From: Bacillus sp. FJAT-28004
GTDB lineage: Bacteria > Bacillota > Bacilli > Paenibacillales > Paenibacillaceae
Direction: 5' to 3'
Assembly (NCBI RefSeq): GCF_001280845.1
Contig: NZ_LGHP01000004.1
Span: forward strand, 375,261 to 439,260
DNA: 64,000 bases
The position numbers and the translations under genes were made by a program. This document shows, in pieces, positions 18,345 through 26,247 of this stretch. Position 1 is the stretch's first letter, and every line of letters starts with the position of its first letter. Under the pieces are notes generated by a model. It had not been told where the DNA came from. It was given only the letters and a program-made list of their open reading frames with translations, and ran no database searches.

Positions 18345-19916
18345 CTATTCATCCACGAGCCATGTGCGAAGAAGGTTAACAAACTCATCCGGTTTTCGTT
18401 TGGCAAGTGTTTCAAGATTTTTCCTAGCCTGACTGTCGTTGTTGACACTTTCCAAATCAAGAGTTGGATATTCCACATTAGCTGGAGCTGCCAATTCGAT
18501 TTCTTCTTCGGCAACCTTCTTGCGTCTGCGAGCTAGCATAAAGATTAGTCCGCCAATAATGGCAAGTGCAGCAACACCAATTCCGATAATCCAAGGCGTT
18601 GATAGGAGGTTTGCTTCTTTAGCAGAACTGCTTCCGGAGAATGTTCTAGCAATAAGTGCAACTTTTTTCTCGATTAATTCGTCATTACTTACATCTTGAC
18701 CAGAATCTGCTAGCTGTGCGCGCACTAACGCAGTCAAATATGTCATAATGGCAGTTCTACTTGCTTCATCATTCATTTGCGACTGTTCGATGCCTATACT
18801 AATAGAAAGATCTTTTAATACAAACGGCCCAGATTCGATATTGCTATTGATTCGAGTAACATCATAATTCCGAATGGACGAGTTTGTTTCTGAAGAATTG
18901 CTGCCTGTCGAAGCTGCTTCATAACCTGGCACATCAGTTTCTCCAGTTCCTGCTACTCCGCCCGCTTCTCCAGAGTTACCAGTCGAAGTACTGTTTTTAA
19001 TCTCTTCACTAATGATAATGCCATTATTATTGTTATTTTCTAATGGCTTCACAACAGATTCTTGCGATGTCTTCTTATCGAAGTTCATGCTGCTTGAAAC
19101 CTGAATGACTAAATTATCAGCACCTACGATAGGTCCTAGAAACTGCTGAATATTTTTCTTAAGCTCTGTCTCATATTTCCGTTGGATAATGAATTGCGAC
19201 TCCACTGCATCTGAATTGTTAGCTATTCCGCCAGCAGCTTCAGAATAGGTTAATTCGCCTTGTGGACTTGAGATTGTAATATCCTTGATTGCCAAATCCG
19301 GAACCGCTGTTTTCACCAAGTTGTAATAGCCGTCGATTTCCTTCTGACTTGGACGATATCCTGACATGAACTTCATCATAATCGATGCCGATGCTTGCTC
19401 CGCGTCTTCTGCTGAAAGAAATACACTTTCTTTTGGCAAGTTCACCAAAACCTTCGAGCTATCTACACCTTGCATGGCATTCAGCAATTGTTGAACTTCA
19501 CCATTCAAAGCGTTTAAATATTTTACATTGAATTCATTTTCGGTTGTTCCAAACTGGCTTGAGCTTGCATTAAATGCTTCAAAGCCGATCGAACCGTTTT
19601 GAACTAATCCTTGAGAACCTACATCAACTTTTATTCGTGCTGCATCTGTGCTCGGTACTGAAATGCTTTTCCCATTATTGCTGAGTTGGTAGGGAATTCC
19701 GCTTCCGTCTAAGTATGTCATAATAGCAGCGGCGTCAGTTGTATCCAAACCTTGAAAAGCAATTTCGTATTCCGTTCTGGTAAATACAATCGTTAACAAA
19801 ATAATTGCTAACAATAGTCCACTAATAGATGCCCCCAACCAAATTTTTTGTTTTCTGCCCGTCTGGCTCCATAATTGTGCAAGCCTACCTCGAAACTGGG
19901 CGATTCTCTCGTTCAC
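18345..19916 (-). CDS. fliF: Flagellar MS-ring protein FliF
   Basis: FliF builds the membrane-embedded MS ring. The 523-residue product has an N-terminal membrane helix at about residues 28-48 and two ring-building domains, with FQGLDTTDAAAIMTYL and VLVNLPKESVFLS. A Ser/Asn/Gly-rich insertion lies around residues 290-345, and a second membrane helix is at about residues 447-467. The C-terminal tail binds FliG, encoded next. Length is within the usual 520-560. Confidence 0.96.
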   Translation of the reverse strand: MNERIAQFRGRLAQLWSQTGRKQKIWLGASISGLLLAIILLTIVFTRTEYEIAFQGLDTTDAAAIMTYLDGSGIPYQLSNNGKSISVPSTDAARIKVDVGSQGLVQNGSIGFEAFNASSSQFGTTENEFNVKYLNALNGEVQQLLNAMQGVDSSKVLVNLPKESVFLSAEDAEQASASIMMKFMSGYRPSQKEIDGYYNLVKTAVPDLAIKDITISSPQGELTYSEAAGGIANNSDAVESQFIIQRKYETELKKNIQQFLGPIVGADNLVIQVSSSMNFDKKTSQESVVKPLENNNNNGIIISEEIKNSTSTGNSGEAGGVAGTGETDVPGYEAASTGSNSSETNSSIRNYDVTRINSNIESGPFVLKDLSISIGIEQSQMNDEASRTAIMTYLTALVRAQLADSGQDVSNDELIEKKVALIARTFSGSSSAKEANLLSTPWIIGIGVAALAIIGGLIFMLARRRKKVAEEEIELAAPANVEYPTLDLESVNNDSQARKNLETLAKRKPDEFVNLLRTWLVDE

Positions 19917-19958
19917 ACTTTCACCTCACCCAAATACTATGCTAGTTCATTATGATGG

Positions 19959-20267
19959 TTAAATTTGCATCCGCATCATTTCTTGATATGCCTCGACCAT
20001 TTTGTTGCGGACTTGTGAGGTAAGCTGCAAACTCAGTTGCGCCTGCTCAGAAGCAATTAAAACCTTTGAAACATCAACCTGACCTACTAAGTATTTGTCG
20101 TTAAGCTTATGAACGTTCTTTTCCTGATCGCTTACATTATCAATTGCCGTTTGTAGAAATTGACCAAATGATTGTGTCAATTGCGCCGGAGTCGCTTCTT
20201 GAAACGATTTAGTTTCAATGAGTTTGGTTGGCTGAACCGGACTAAGCGACATCGCTTGTATCATCAT
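19959..20267 (-). CDS. fliE: Flagellar MS-ring/rod junction protein FliE
   Basis: FliE joins the MS ring to the proximal rod. The 102-residue product contains the typical helical region FGQFLQTAIDNVSDQEKNV and the conserved tail VRNKMVEAYQEMMRMQI. Two adjacent ATGs follow GGGGGAG; the second has better spacing. It lies between flgC and fliF, the normal order. Confidence 0.94.
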   Translation of the reverse strand: MMIQAMSLSPVQPTKLIETKSFQEATPAQLTQSFGQFLQTAIDNVSDQEKNVHKLNDKYLVGQVDVSKVLIASEQAQLSLQLTSQVRNKMVEAYQEMMRMQI

Positions 20268-20302
20268 TACTCCCCCAATGCTTCACTTGTTTTTCCAATC
20301 AT

Positions 20303-20752
20303 TTACTTTCCTATTTCTAGTGCCTTAACAAACATTGATTTAGTAGCATTTAGCGCTGTTACGTTCGCTTCATATGAACGTGTCGCTGCAATCATATCCA
20401 CCATTTCCTTCGTAACATCCACATTTGGCATATTTACATAGCCGTTTGCATCAGCATCAGGATGCGTTGGATTATAAATGAGCTTGTTCGGTGAGTGATC
20501 CTCTTTGATTTTCGTAACTTTAACTCCTTGAACTGCGGGGTTGTCATTCATTTGCTGAGAGAGTACATTCGAAAAGGACTGCTGCAGTGGTTCTATAACA
20601 ACCATCTTTCGTTTGTATGGCTGGAATTGTCCATTCACAAAACTGCCTCGCGTCGTTTCTGCATTCGCTATATTAGAAGAAATGACATCCATCCGCAGTC
20701 TTTGTGCTGATAGAGCCGAAGCACTGATATCAAACCCTGTGGACAATTTCAT
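20303..20752 (-). CDS. flgC: Flagellar proximal rod protein FlgC
   Basis: FlgC is a proximal rod subunit. The 149-residue product has the N-terminal rod motif SALSAQRLRMDVISSNIANA and the C-terminal motif VDMIAATRSYEANVTALNA, which pair as helices in the assembled rod. It starts 2 bases after the flgB stop, with GGGAG upstream. Confidence 0.95.
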   Translation of the reverse strand: MKLSTGFDISASALSAQRLRMDVISSNIANAETTRGSFVNGQFQPYKRKMVVIEPLQQSFSNVLSQQMNDNPAVQGVKVTKIKEDHSPNKLIYNPTHPDADANGYVNMPNVDVTKEMVDMIAATRSYEANVTALNATKSMFVKALEIGK

Positions 20753-20754
20753 CG

Positions 20755-21168
20755 TTAAGCTCTCCCTTCAATCGCTGTGCGCATCATTCTTACTTCATGA
20801 TTGATTTGTTGAACATAAAAGTTATAGCTTAGTTGGTTTTTGGCTAGCAAAGACATTTCACGATCAACATCAACATTATTTTCATTGTTGTTCATCGAAG
20901 TTGTTTCATCGGTAATAAGTTTGGGTATAGGTACATTAGAAGAAGCTGCTCCAATAGCAATATGCTTTTGATCCGTTCGTTTGCCGATCAATTGCCCTTG
21001 CTTATTTCCCATTGATTGCTCTAATAATTCCTCAAACAAAACCTCTGATCGTTTGAAATGCGGCGTATCGCTGTTTGCCACATTGTTAGAAATGACGCGT
21101 TGCCGCATTTCAGCTGCTTGAAGCGCACCTTCCATTCTTCCAAATGCTGCGCCATTCAACAAATTCAC
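20755..21168 (-). CDS. flgB: Flagellar proximal rod protein FlgB (first gene of the operon)
   Basis: FlgB is a proximal rod subunit and here the first gene of the flagellar operon. The 137-residue product has the rod motif RQRVISNNVANSDTPHFKR and ends with VQQINHEVRMMRTAIEG. The start is GTG after GTGGTG. The 216-base gap to codY contains the codY terminator, so the operon promoter should lie between about 21180 and 21330. I did not find a convincing match there. Confidence 0.94.
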   Translation of the reverse strand: MNLLNGAAFGRMEGALQAAEMRQRVISNNVANSDTPHFKRSEVLFEELLEQSMGNKQGQLIGKRTDQKHIAIGAASSNVPIPKLITDETTSMNNNENNVDVDREMSLLAKNQLSYNFYVQQINHEVRMMRTAIEGRA

Positions 21169-21327
21169 GTAGTTTCACCACTTTCACATAGGGGATCTTC
21201 TTAACGTATTCAACAGATTACCGCTCATTCCTTCTTTGTTCGACAGCAAATATTAAAAAAATGAGATTCATGTGTCGATTTTTGCCGACAAGATAATATT
21301 CAACAATTTCCTAATTTATTACAATAA

Positions 21328-21365
21328 GAAAAAAGCCCTATCTTTAAAATCAGATAGGGCAAAAA
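21328..21365 (-). terminator. Terminator downstream of codY
   Basis: A GCCCTATCT-type stem at 21335-21360 is followed on the minus strand by a run of six T. It ends the hslV-hslU-codY transcript and separates it from the flagellar operon. Confidence 0.88.
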
Positions 21366-21384
21366 TGGTCTAAACGTCCTATAA

Positions 21385-22155
21385 TCATCTCTTTATTTTG
21401 TCTAATTCTTGCAATAATTGGTGATTTAATATTTTAATGTATGTGCCTTTCATACCTAAGGACCTTGTTTCAATGACGCCAGCACTCTCCAACTTCCTTA
21501 GTGCATTTACAATAACTGAACGTGTAATACCCACTCGGTCAGCGATTTTTGATGCGACAAGCAAACCTTCCTTGCCATCCAGTTCCTCGAAAATATGCTC
21601 AACTGCCTCTAATTCGCTAAACGACAATGAGCCGACCGCAACTGCAACGACTGCACGGCTGCGAACCTCCTGCTCGATTTCATCAGTGCGCTCGCGTAAA
21701 ATTTCCATGCCTACAATCGTTGATCCATATTCTGCTAAAATAAGATCATCATCATCGAAAGTACCCGACAAACGGGTCAGTACCAACGTTCCTAGACGAT
21801 CTCCTCCGCCAATAATAGGTACAACGGTCATAATTTCTTGATCACCTAAACGCGGAAATGTTTCATAAATTCCCGAATCAGGCTTCACATTCGTCATAGA
21901 TTCCTGCATATCGAGAAAACGAACGTTACTCTCTTGTGGGAAACGAAGCTCATCAGCAGATAACGTTCGCATAAAATCATGATCAAACGCGTCTACAGCG
22001 GAGCAGCCAAGTATTTTCCCTCTCCGGCTGACGACGAACACATTGGTTTGAATTGTTGTGCATAGTACTTCTGCCATTTCCCTGAAACTCAGCGCCTTAC
22101 CAGCCGCACGTTGTAACAACCGGTTCAGCGTTCTAGTCTTTGTTAGTAAAGTCAT
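21385..22155 (-). CDS. codY: Global nutritional repressor CodY
   Basis: CodY senses branched-chain amino acids and GTP and represses stationary-phase genes, including motility in B. subtilis. The 256-residue product starts MTLLTKTRTLNRLLQ, has an N-terminal GAF domain, and ends in a winged helix with ASKIADRVGITRSVIVNALR as the recognition helix region. The ATG at 22155 follows GGGAGG. It lies after hslU and before flgB, conserved in Bacillota. The autoregulatory site was not identified. Confidence 0.97.
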   Translation of the reverse strand: MTLLTKTRTLNRLLQRAAGKALSFREMAEVLCTTIQTNVFVVSRRGKILGCSAVDAFDHDFMRTLSADELRFPQESNVRFLDMQESMTNVKPDSGIYETFPRLGDQEIMTVVPIIGGGDRLGTLVLTRLSGTFDDDDLILAEYGSTIVGMEILRERTDEIEQEVRSRAVVAVAVGSLSFSELEAVEHIFEELDGKEGLLVASKIADRVGITRSVIVNALRKLESAGVIETRSLGMKGTYIKILNHQLLQELDKIKR

Positions 22156-22182
22156 TCTAATGCCTCCCAAAACTCATAACAA

Positions 22183-23583
22183 CTACAATATATATTGACT
22201 CAAATCACGATTTTGCGCAATGCTTCCGAGTTTTTCTCGAACGTATTCCGGCGTAATCGTCATTTTTTCGAGCGACAGCTCAGGCGCTTCAAAAGATAGA
22301 TCCTCCAGCAGCTTCTCCAAAATCGTATGCAAGCGCCGTGCACCAATATTTTCGGTATTGCGGTTAACGTCTGCTGCTATGGATGCCAACTCACGAATCG
22401 CTTCATCCGTAAATTCGATCTGAATGCCTTCAGTCTCAAGCAGAGCGGAATACTGCTTTGTTAAAGCATTTTTTGGTTCTTTCAAAATACTTACAAAATC
22501 GTCCAAGCTAAGACTGGTTAGCTCTACCCGGATTGGGAAACGACCTTGAAGCTCAGGTATCAAATCAGAAGGTTTGGCAACATGAAATGCGCCAGCAGCA
22601 ATAAACAACACATAATCCGTTTTAACTGGGCCATACTTTGTCATTACAGTAGAGCCTTCAACGATTGGCAAAATATCACGTTGAACGCCTTCCCTGGAAA
22701 CATCTGGTCCTGATCCACGTGACGGGCTCGCAATTTTGTCAATTTCATCTATGAAAATAATGCCGGATTGCTCAGCCCTTGTAATCGATTCGGTAATGAC
22801 ATCATCCATGTCGATTATTTTATTAGCTTCCTCCTGTGTCAAAACCTTGCGTGCTTCCTTGACAGGCAGCTTTCGCTTCTTAGGCTTCTTAGGCATTAAT
22901 TGACCAAACAGCTCTTGCATATTCATGCCCATACCTTCTGGTCCTTGGCCCGACAGCATATCCATCATGTTAGGTGAGGAGTCCTCTACCTCAATTTCAA
23001 TGATTTCATTTTCCAGTTTTCCAGAGGCGAGCTGCTCTTTAATTTGCGAGCGTTTTTGAAAGAGCGCATTTTCTACTTCCGGCTCTTCCTTTTGTTCCTC
23101 TGACTGCTGTTGATTGCCAAACAGCATCTCAAAAGGATTTTTTTGCGATTTAGCTTTTGTTGTCGACGGCGCGAGCAAAGAAACAATCCGATCGTTAGCA
23201 AGCTTTTCTGCTCTGTCTTTCACTTTTTCCGTTTTTTCTGTTTTCACCATGCGAATAGCCGTTTCCACTAGATCTCGGACCATGGATTCAACATCTCGGC
23301 CAACATAGCCGACCTCAGTAAATTTCGTCGCTTCTAGTTTAACAAAAGGTGCTTTTACCAACTTTGCCAAGCGGCGTGCGATTTCCGTTTTACCTACTCC
23401 GGTAGGTCCGATCATCAAAATATTTTTCGGAACGATTTCATCGCGCAGCGTTTCATCGAGCAAACTTCTCCGGTAACGATTGCGAAGCGCAATTGCTACT
23501 GAACGTTTCGCCGGTTTTTGTCCAACGATATACTTATCTAGCTCCGCTACGATCTGACGTGGCGTCAGTGCATCATTTCCCAT
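22183..23583 (-). CDS. hslU: ATP-dependent protease ATPase subunit HslU (ClpY)
   Basis: HslU is the AAA+ unfoldase of the HslVU protease. The 466-residue product has a Walker A motif GPTGVGKTE, Walker B IIFIDEIDKIA, and a lysine/glutamate-rich I-domain insertion at about residues 105-240 with MLSGQGPEGMGMNMQEL. It ends in a C-terminal helix reaching SQYIL, which in this family docks into HslV. The ATG follows GGAGGG. It is immediately downstream of hslV. Confidence 0.96.
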   Translation of the reverse strand: MGNDALTPRQIVAELDKYIVGQKPAKRSVAIALRNRYRRSLLDETLRDEIVPKNILMIGPTGVGKTEIARRLAKLVKAPFVKLEATKFTEVGYVGRDVESMVRDLVETAIRMVKTEKTEKVKDRAEKLANDRIVSLLAPSTTKAKSQKNPFEMLFGNQQQSEEQKEEPEVENALFQKRSQIKEQLASGKLENEIIEIEVEDSSPNMMDMLSGQGPEGMGMNMQELFGQLMPKKPKKRKLPVKEARKVLTQEEANKIIDMDDVITESITRAEQSGIIFIDEIDKIASPSRGSGPDVSREGVQRDILPIVEGSTVMTKYGPVKTDYVLFIAAGAFHVAKPSDLIPELQGRFPIRVELTSLSLDDFVSILKEPKNALTKQYSALLETEGIQIEFTDEAIRELASIAADVNRNTENIGARRLHTILEKLLEDLSFEAPELSLEKMTITPEYVREKLGSIAQNRDLSQYIL

Positions 23584-23661
23584 TATAAAATCCCTCCGAT
23601 TTCTATTCTTCGCTATGACTTTCCGAAGTTTGGCCGTCTATCCAAAATAGTGTTACTCGAT

Positions 23662-24207
23662 TTATTCGATCTCTTCAACAATAATATTATGATTCGTGAA
23701 CACACAAATTTCTGCTGCTATTTCTAGCGATGAACGCGCGATATCTTTTGCTTCCATTTGAGGTGCATGACGTTGTAGCGCTCTAGCAGCCGATAAAGCG
23801 AAGCTGCCGCCTGAGCCAATTGCCAAAATACCGTCATCCGGTTCTATGATCTCACCATTGCCTGATATAAGCAGCAAGCCTGATTTGTCCATAACGAGCA
23901 TCATTGCTTCCAATCTGCGCAAGACGCGGTCGGAGCGCCATTCCTTAGCAAGCTCAACAGCAGAGCGTTGTAAGTTGCCGTGATGCTCCTCCAGCTTAGC
24001 CTCAAACTTTTCGAACAAAGTAATGGCATCTGCAACTGATCCTGCAAAACCTGCGACGACTTGACCGCGGTAGAGCCTTCTTACTTTTTTCGCAGAGTTT
24101 TTCATGACCATGCTATTCCCAAAAGTGACCTGACCATCCCCGGCAATTGCACCTTTACCCTCATGACGAACTGCGCAAATCGTAGTTGCGTGAAATTGCA
24201 TTTCCAT
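23662..24207 (-). CDS. hslV: ATP-dependent protease peptidase subunit HslV (ClpQ)
   Basis: HslV is the proteasome-like peptidase of HslVU. The 181-residue product contains TTICAVRHEGKGAIAGDGQ, corresponding to the catalytic N terminus of E. coli HslV. It is preceded by the seven residues MEMQFHA. The start at 24207 is well supported: AGGAGG lies 7 bases upstream, and the next ATG is two codons later. B. subtilis ClpQ has a short extension and uses N-terminal Ser; no Ser is present here. Processing to expose Thr8 is therefore possible. Confidence 0.94.
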   Translation of the reverse strand: MEMQFHATTICAVRHEGKGAIAGDGQVTFGNSMVMKNSAKKVRRLYRGQVVAGFAGSVADAITLFEKFEAKLEEHHGNLQRSAVELAKEWRSDRVLRRLEAMMLVMDKSGLLLISGNGEIIEPDDGILAIGSGGSFALSAARALQRHAPQMEAKDIARSSLEIAAEICVFTNHNIIVEEIE

Positions 24208-24266
24208 TGCTTTGCCTCCTCAAGGTTCCAAAATAAATTAAATTGCCATGCCTTCATTACGAAACA

Positions 24267-25586
24267 TTATTGCAAATGTTCCTTTTTAAATTGCTCAATA
24301 CCTTCCAGAGCGCGATTCGCGATCATCTCGTTCTTTTCTTTTTTGCTGCGGATCTTCTTCTCAAGCGGTGGAAATAAACCGAAATTAGCATTCATCGGTT
24401 GAAAATGCTTGAAATCAGCTGTTGTAATATAATGAGCCATACTGCCAAGCGTTGTTTGCTCAGGCAAAACGAGCGGCTCAAGATCTCGAGCTAGTCTTGC
24501 AGCGTTGATGCCGGCAATCAAACCAGAAGCAGCAGATTCCACATAACCTTCAACACCGGTCATTTGGCCTGCAAAAAATAACGTCTCACGGTTGTTAAGC
24601 TGATAGGTTGGCTTAAGCAATCGTGGTGAATTGATAAACGTGTTGCGATGCATAACACCGAAACGCACAAACTCTGCATTTTCTAGGCCTGGTATTAATG
24701 AGAAGACGCGTTTTTGCTCTCCCCATTTCAGATGTGTCTGAAAACCAACCAAATTATATAGCGTTCCTGCCGCGTTATCCTGACGAAGTTGGATTACAGC
24801 ATGTGGCAGCTCGCCCGTATGTGGATTAATAAGTCCAACCGGCTTCATTGGTCCAAACAAGACCGTTTGTTTACCTCTGCTCGCCATAATCTCAATCGGC
24901 ATACAGCCTTCAAAGTAAACTTCCTTTTCAAAATCCTTTACTTCTGCTTTCTCGGCCGTTGTCAGTGCTTCGTGGAAAATTTCAAACTCTTCTTCTGTCA
25001 TCGGGCAGTTCAAATAAGCAGCTTCACCTTTATCATAACGAGATGCTAGATAAACCTTGCTCATATCAATGGAATCTTTTTCGACGATTGGTGCCGCAGC
25101 ATCATAGAAATAAAAATACTCCTCGCCAAGCAGCTCTTGAATCTGTGAAGATAAGCCTGGTGCCGTTAGCGGACCTGTAGCAATAACAACAATTCCGTCT
25201 TTAGGAATCTCTGTTACTTCTTCATTCCGCACTTCCACTAGCGGATGCTCATGAAGTCTACGAGTAACTTCACCAGAAAAACCATCGCGGTCAACCGCCA
25301 GCGCTCCTCCTGCCGGTACAGCGTGCTGATCGGCACAGCTCAAAATAAGCGAGTCTAGTCGGCGCATTTCTTCCTTTAATACGCCAACAGCATTTGCCAG
25401 ACCGTTGGAACGCAAGCTATTGCTGCAAACAAGTTCTGCGAATTGATTTGTATGATGAGCAGGTGTTTTTGTGACTGGACGCATTTCATATAAAACGACA
25501 GGTACTCCTTGTGATGCGATTTGCCATGCTGCCTCGCTGCCTGCTAGACCTGCTCCAATGACGGTTACTTTTTGTGGTTGTGACAA
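24267..25586 (-). CDS. trmFO: tRNA m5U54 methyltransferase TrmFO
   Basis: TrmFO uses methylenetetrahydrofolate and FAD to methylate U54 of tRNA. The 439-residue product begins with the FAD-binding motif VIGAGLAGSEAAW and contains CSNSLRSN and the C-terminal GQMTGVEGYVESAASG. The start is TTG at 25586, with AAAGGA about 11 bases upstream. In B. subtilis, codV/xerC lies between this gene and hslV; here only about 60 bases separate them. Confidence 0.95.
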   Translation of the reverse strand: MSQPQKVTVIGAGLAGSEAAWQIASQGVPVVLYEMRPVTKTPAHHTNQFAELVCSNSLRSNGLANAVGVLKEEMRRLDSLILSCADQHAVPAGGALAVDRDGFSGEVTRRLHEHPLVEVRNEEVTEIPKDGIVVIATGPLTAPGLSSQIQELLGEEYFYFYDAAAPIVEKDSIDMSKVYLASRYDKGEAAYLNCPMTEEEFEIFHEALTTAEKAEVKDFEKEVYFEGCMPIEIMASRGKQTVLFGPMKPVGLINPHTGELPHAVIQLRQDNAAGTLYNLVGFQTHLKWGEQKRVFSLIPGLENAEFVRFGVMHRNTFINSPRLLKPTYQLNNRETLFFAGQMTGVEGYVESAASGLIAGINAARLARDLEPLVLPEQTTLGSMAHYITTADFKHFQPMNANFGLFPPLEKKIRSKKEKNEMIANRALEGIEQFKKEHLQ

Positions 25587-26089
25587 AATATATTCAATCC
25601 TTTCAAGATATAATTCAGTTTATTCGTATTTATAAGTTATTAACTCCCAATGAGTAGTTACAGCTAGTCATTTGAACAACTCGAACGTTAAAAAATGCTA
25701 TAGCAGCTTTAATGTTATGAGGGTCGCAACAAGCTTCGTTAACGTGCGGACTCTATTGAATAGTTAAGTTCTTTGAATATTGGCTTAATTGAAAGCAGAT
25801 TATTCCTACAGCATTTCTAGCTCCATAAATATATTAAAAAACTTGCTCGTTTTGCGGTGTCATATCGACCCTGCTCCAGATTCCTCATTTAAAGCCGTAT
25901 AAACTGCATTTCCGCAATGCAATCCATCAACTCCGAACAATTGTCCGTTTCATCTTGCAATTTGTGCAGGGTGCCTTTACGAAGCTTAAAATGTTTTTTT
26001 TCACAAACCAAGTTTGTTTAACAAGGATATTCGTCACAGTTGTCGCGTTAAATACATGATACTTCGACGTTTCAAATCAACGATCGTTA

Positions 26090-26114
26090 AACCCTCCCGA
26101 GGTTTAGGAGGGTT
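26090..26114. repeat. Hairpin AACCCTCC/GGAGGGTT
   Basis: An 8-bp perfect inverted repeat with a 9-base loop lies downstream of topA on the minus strand. There is no T tract, so terminator function is doubtful. Confidence 0.6.
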
Positions 26115-26144
26115 ATTGTGAACGAACTGTCCGATTACAACGGT

Positions 26145-26168
26145 GTCCTCCCTGTTTCGAGGGAGGAC
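26145..26168. repeat. Hairpin GTCCTCCC/GGGAGGAC
   Basis: An 8-bp perfect stem with an 8-base loop lies 30 bases from a second hairpin that shares the CCTCC/GGAGG core. The pair lies in the topA-trmFO gap. It could act as a weak topA terminator or belong to a dispersed element. Confidence 0.6.
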
Positions 26169-26247
26169 GGGGACAGCGTTGTCATACATTTGCAGTTAGC
26201 CTTGTTTTATATAGCGCCATTCATCATAAGCCAAATGTGATGTTTCT

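Larger units (their letters stand above)
25587..26247. other. Gene-free stretch between trmFO and topA with degraded repeat-like sequence
   Basis: This 661-base stretch contains no convincing gene. It is AT-rich at 25600-25860. A short open frame on the minus strand at about 25889-26010 ends ELMDCIAEMQFIRL without a start or ribosome-binding site. Two GC-rich hairpins lie at 26090-26168. No clear topA terminator or trmFO promoter was identified. The pattern suggests decayed or repetitive DNA. Confidence 0.6.

Noticed and set aside
21241..21330. Possible CodY box upstream of flgB (AATTAGGAAATTG region)
   Set aside because: Only about 8 of 15 positions match the CodY consensus and the half-sites are too close, so it is not supported.
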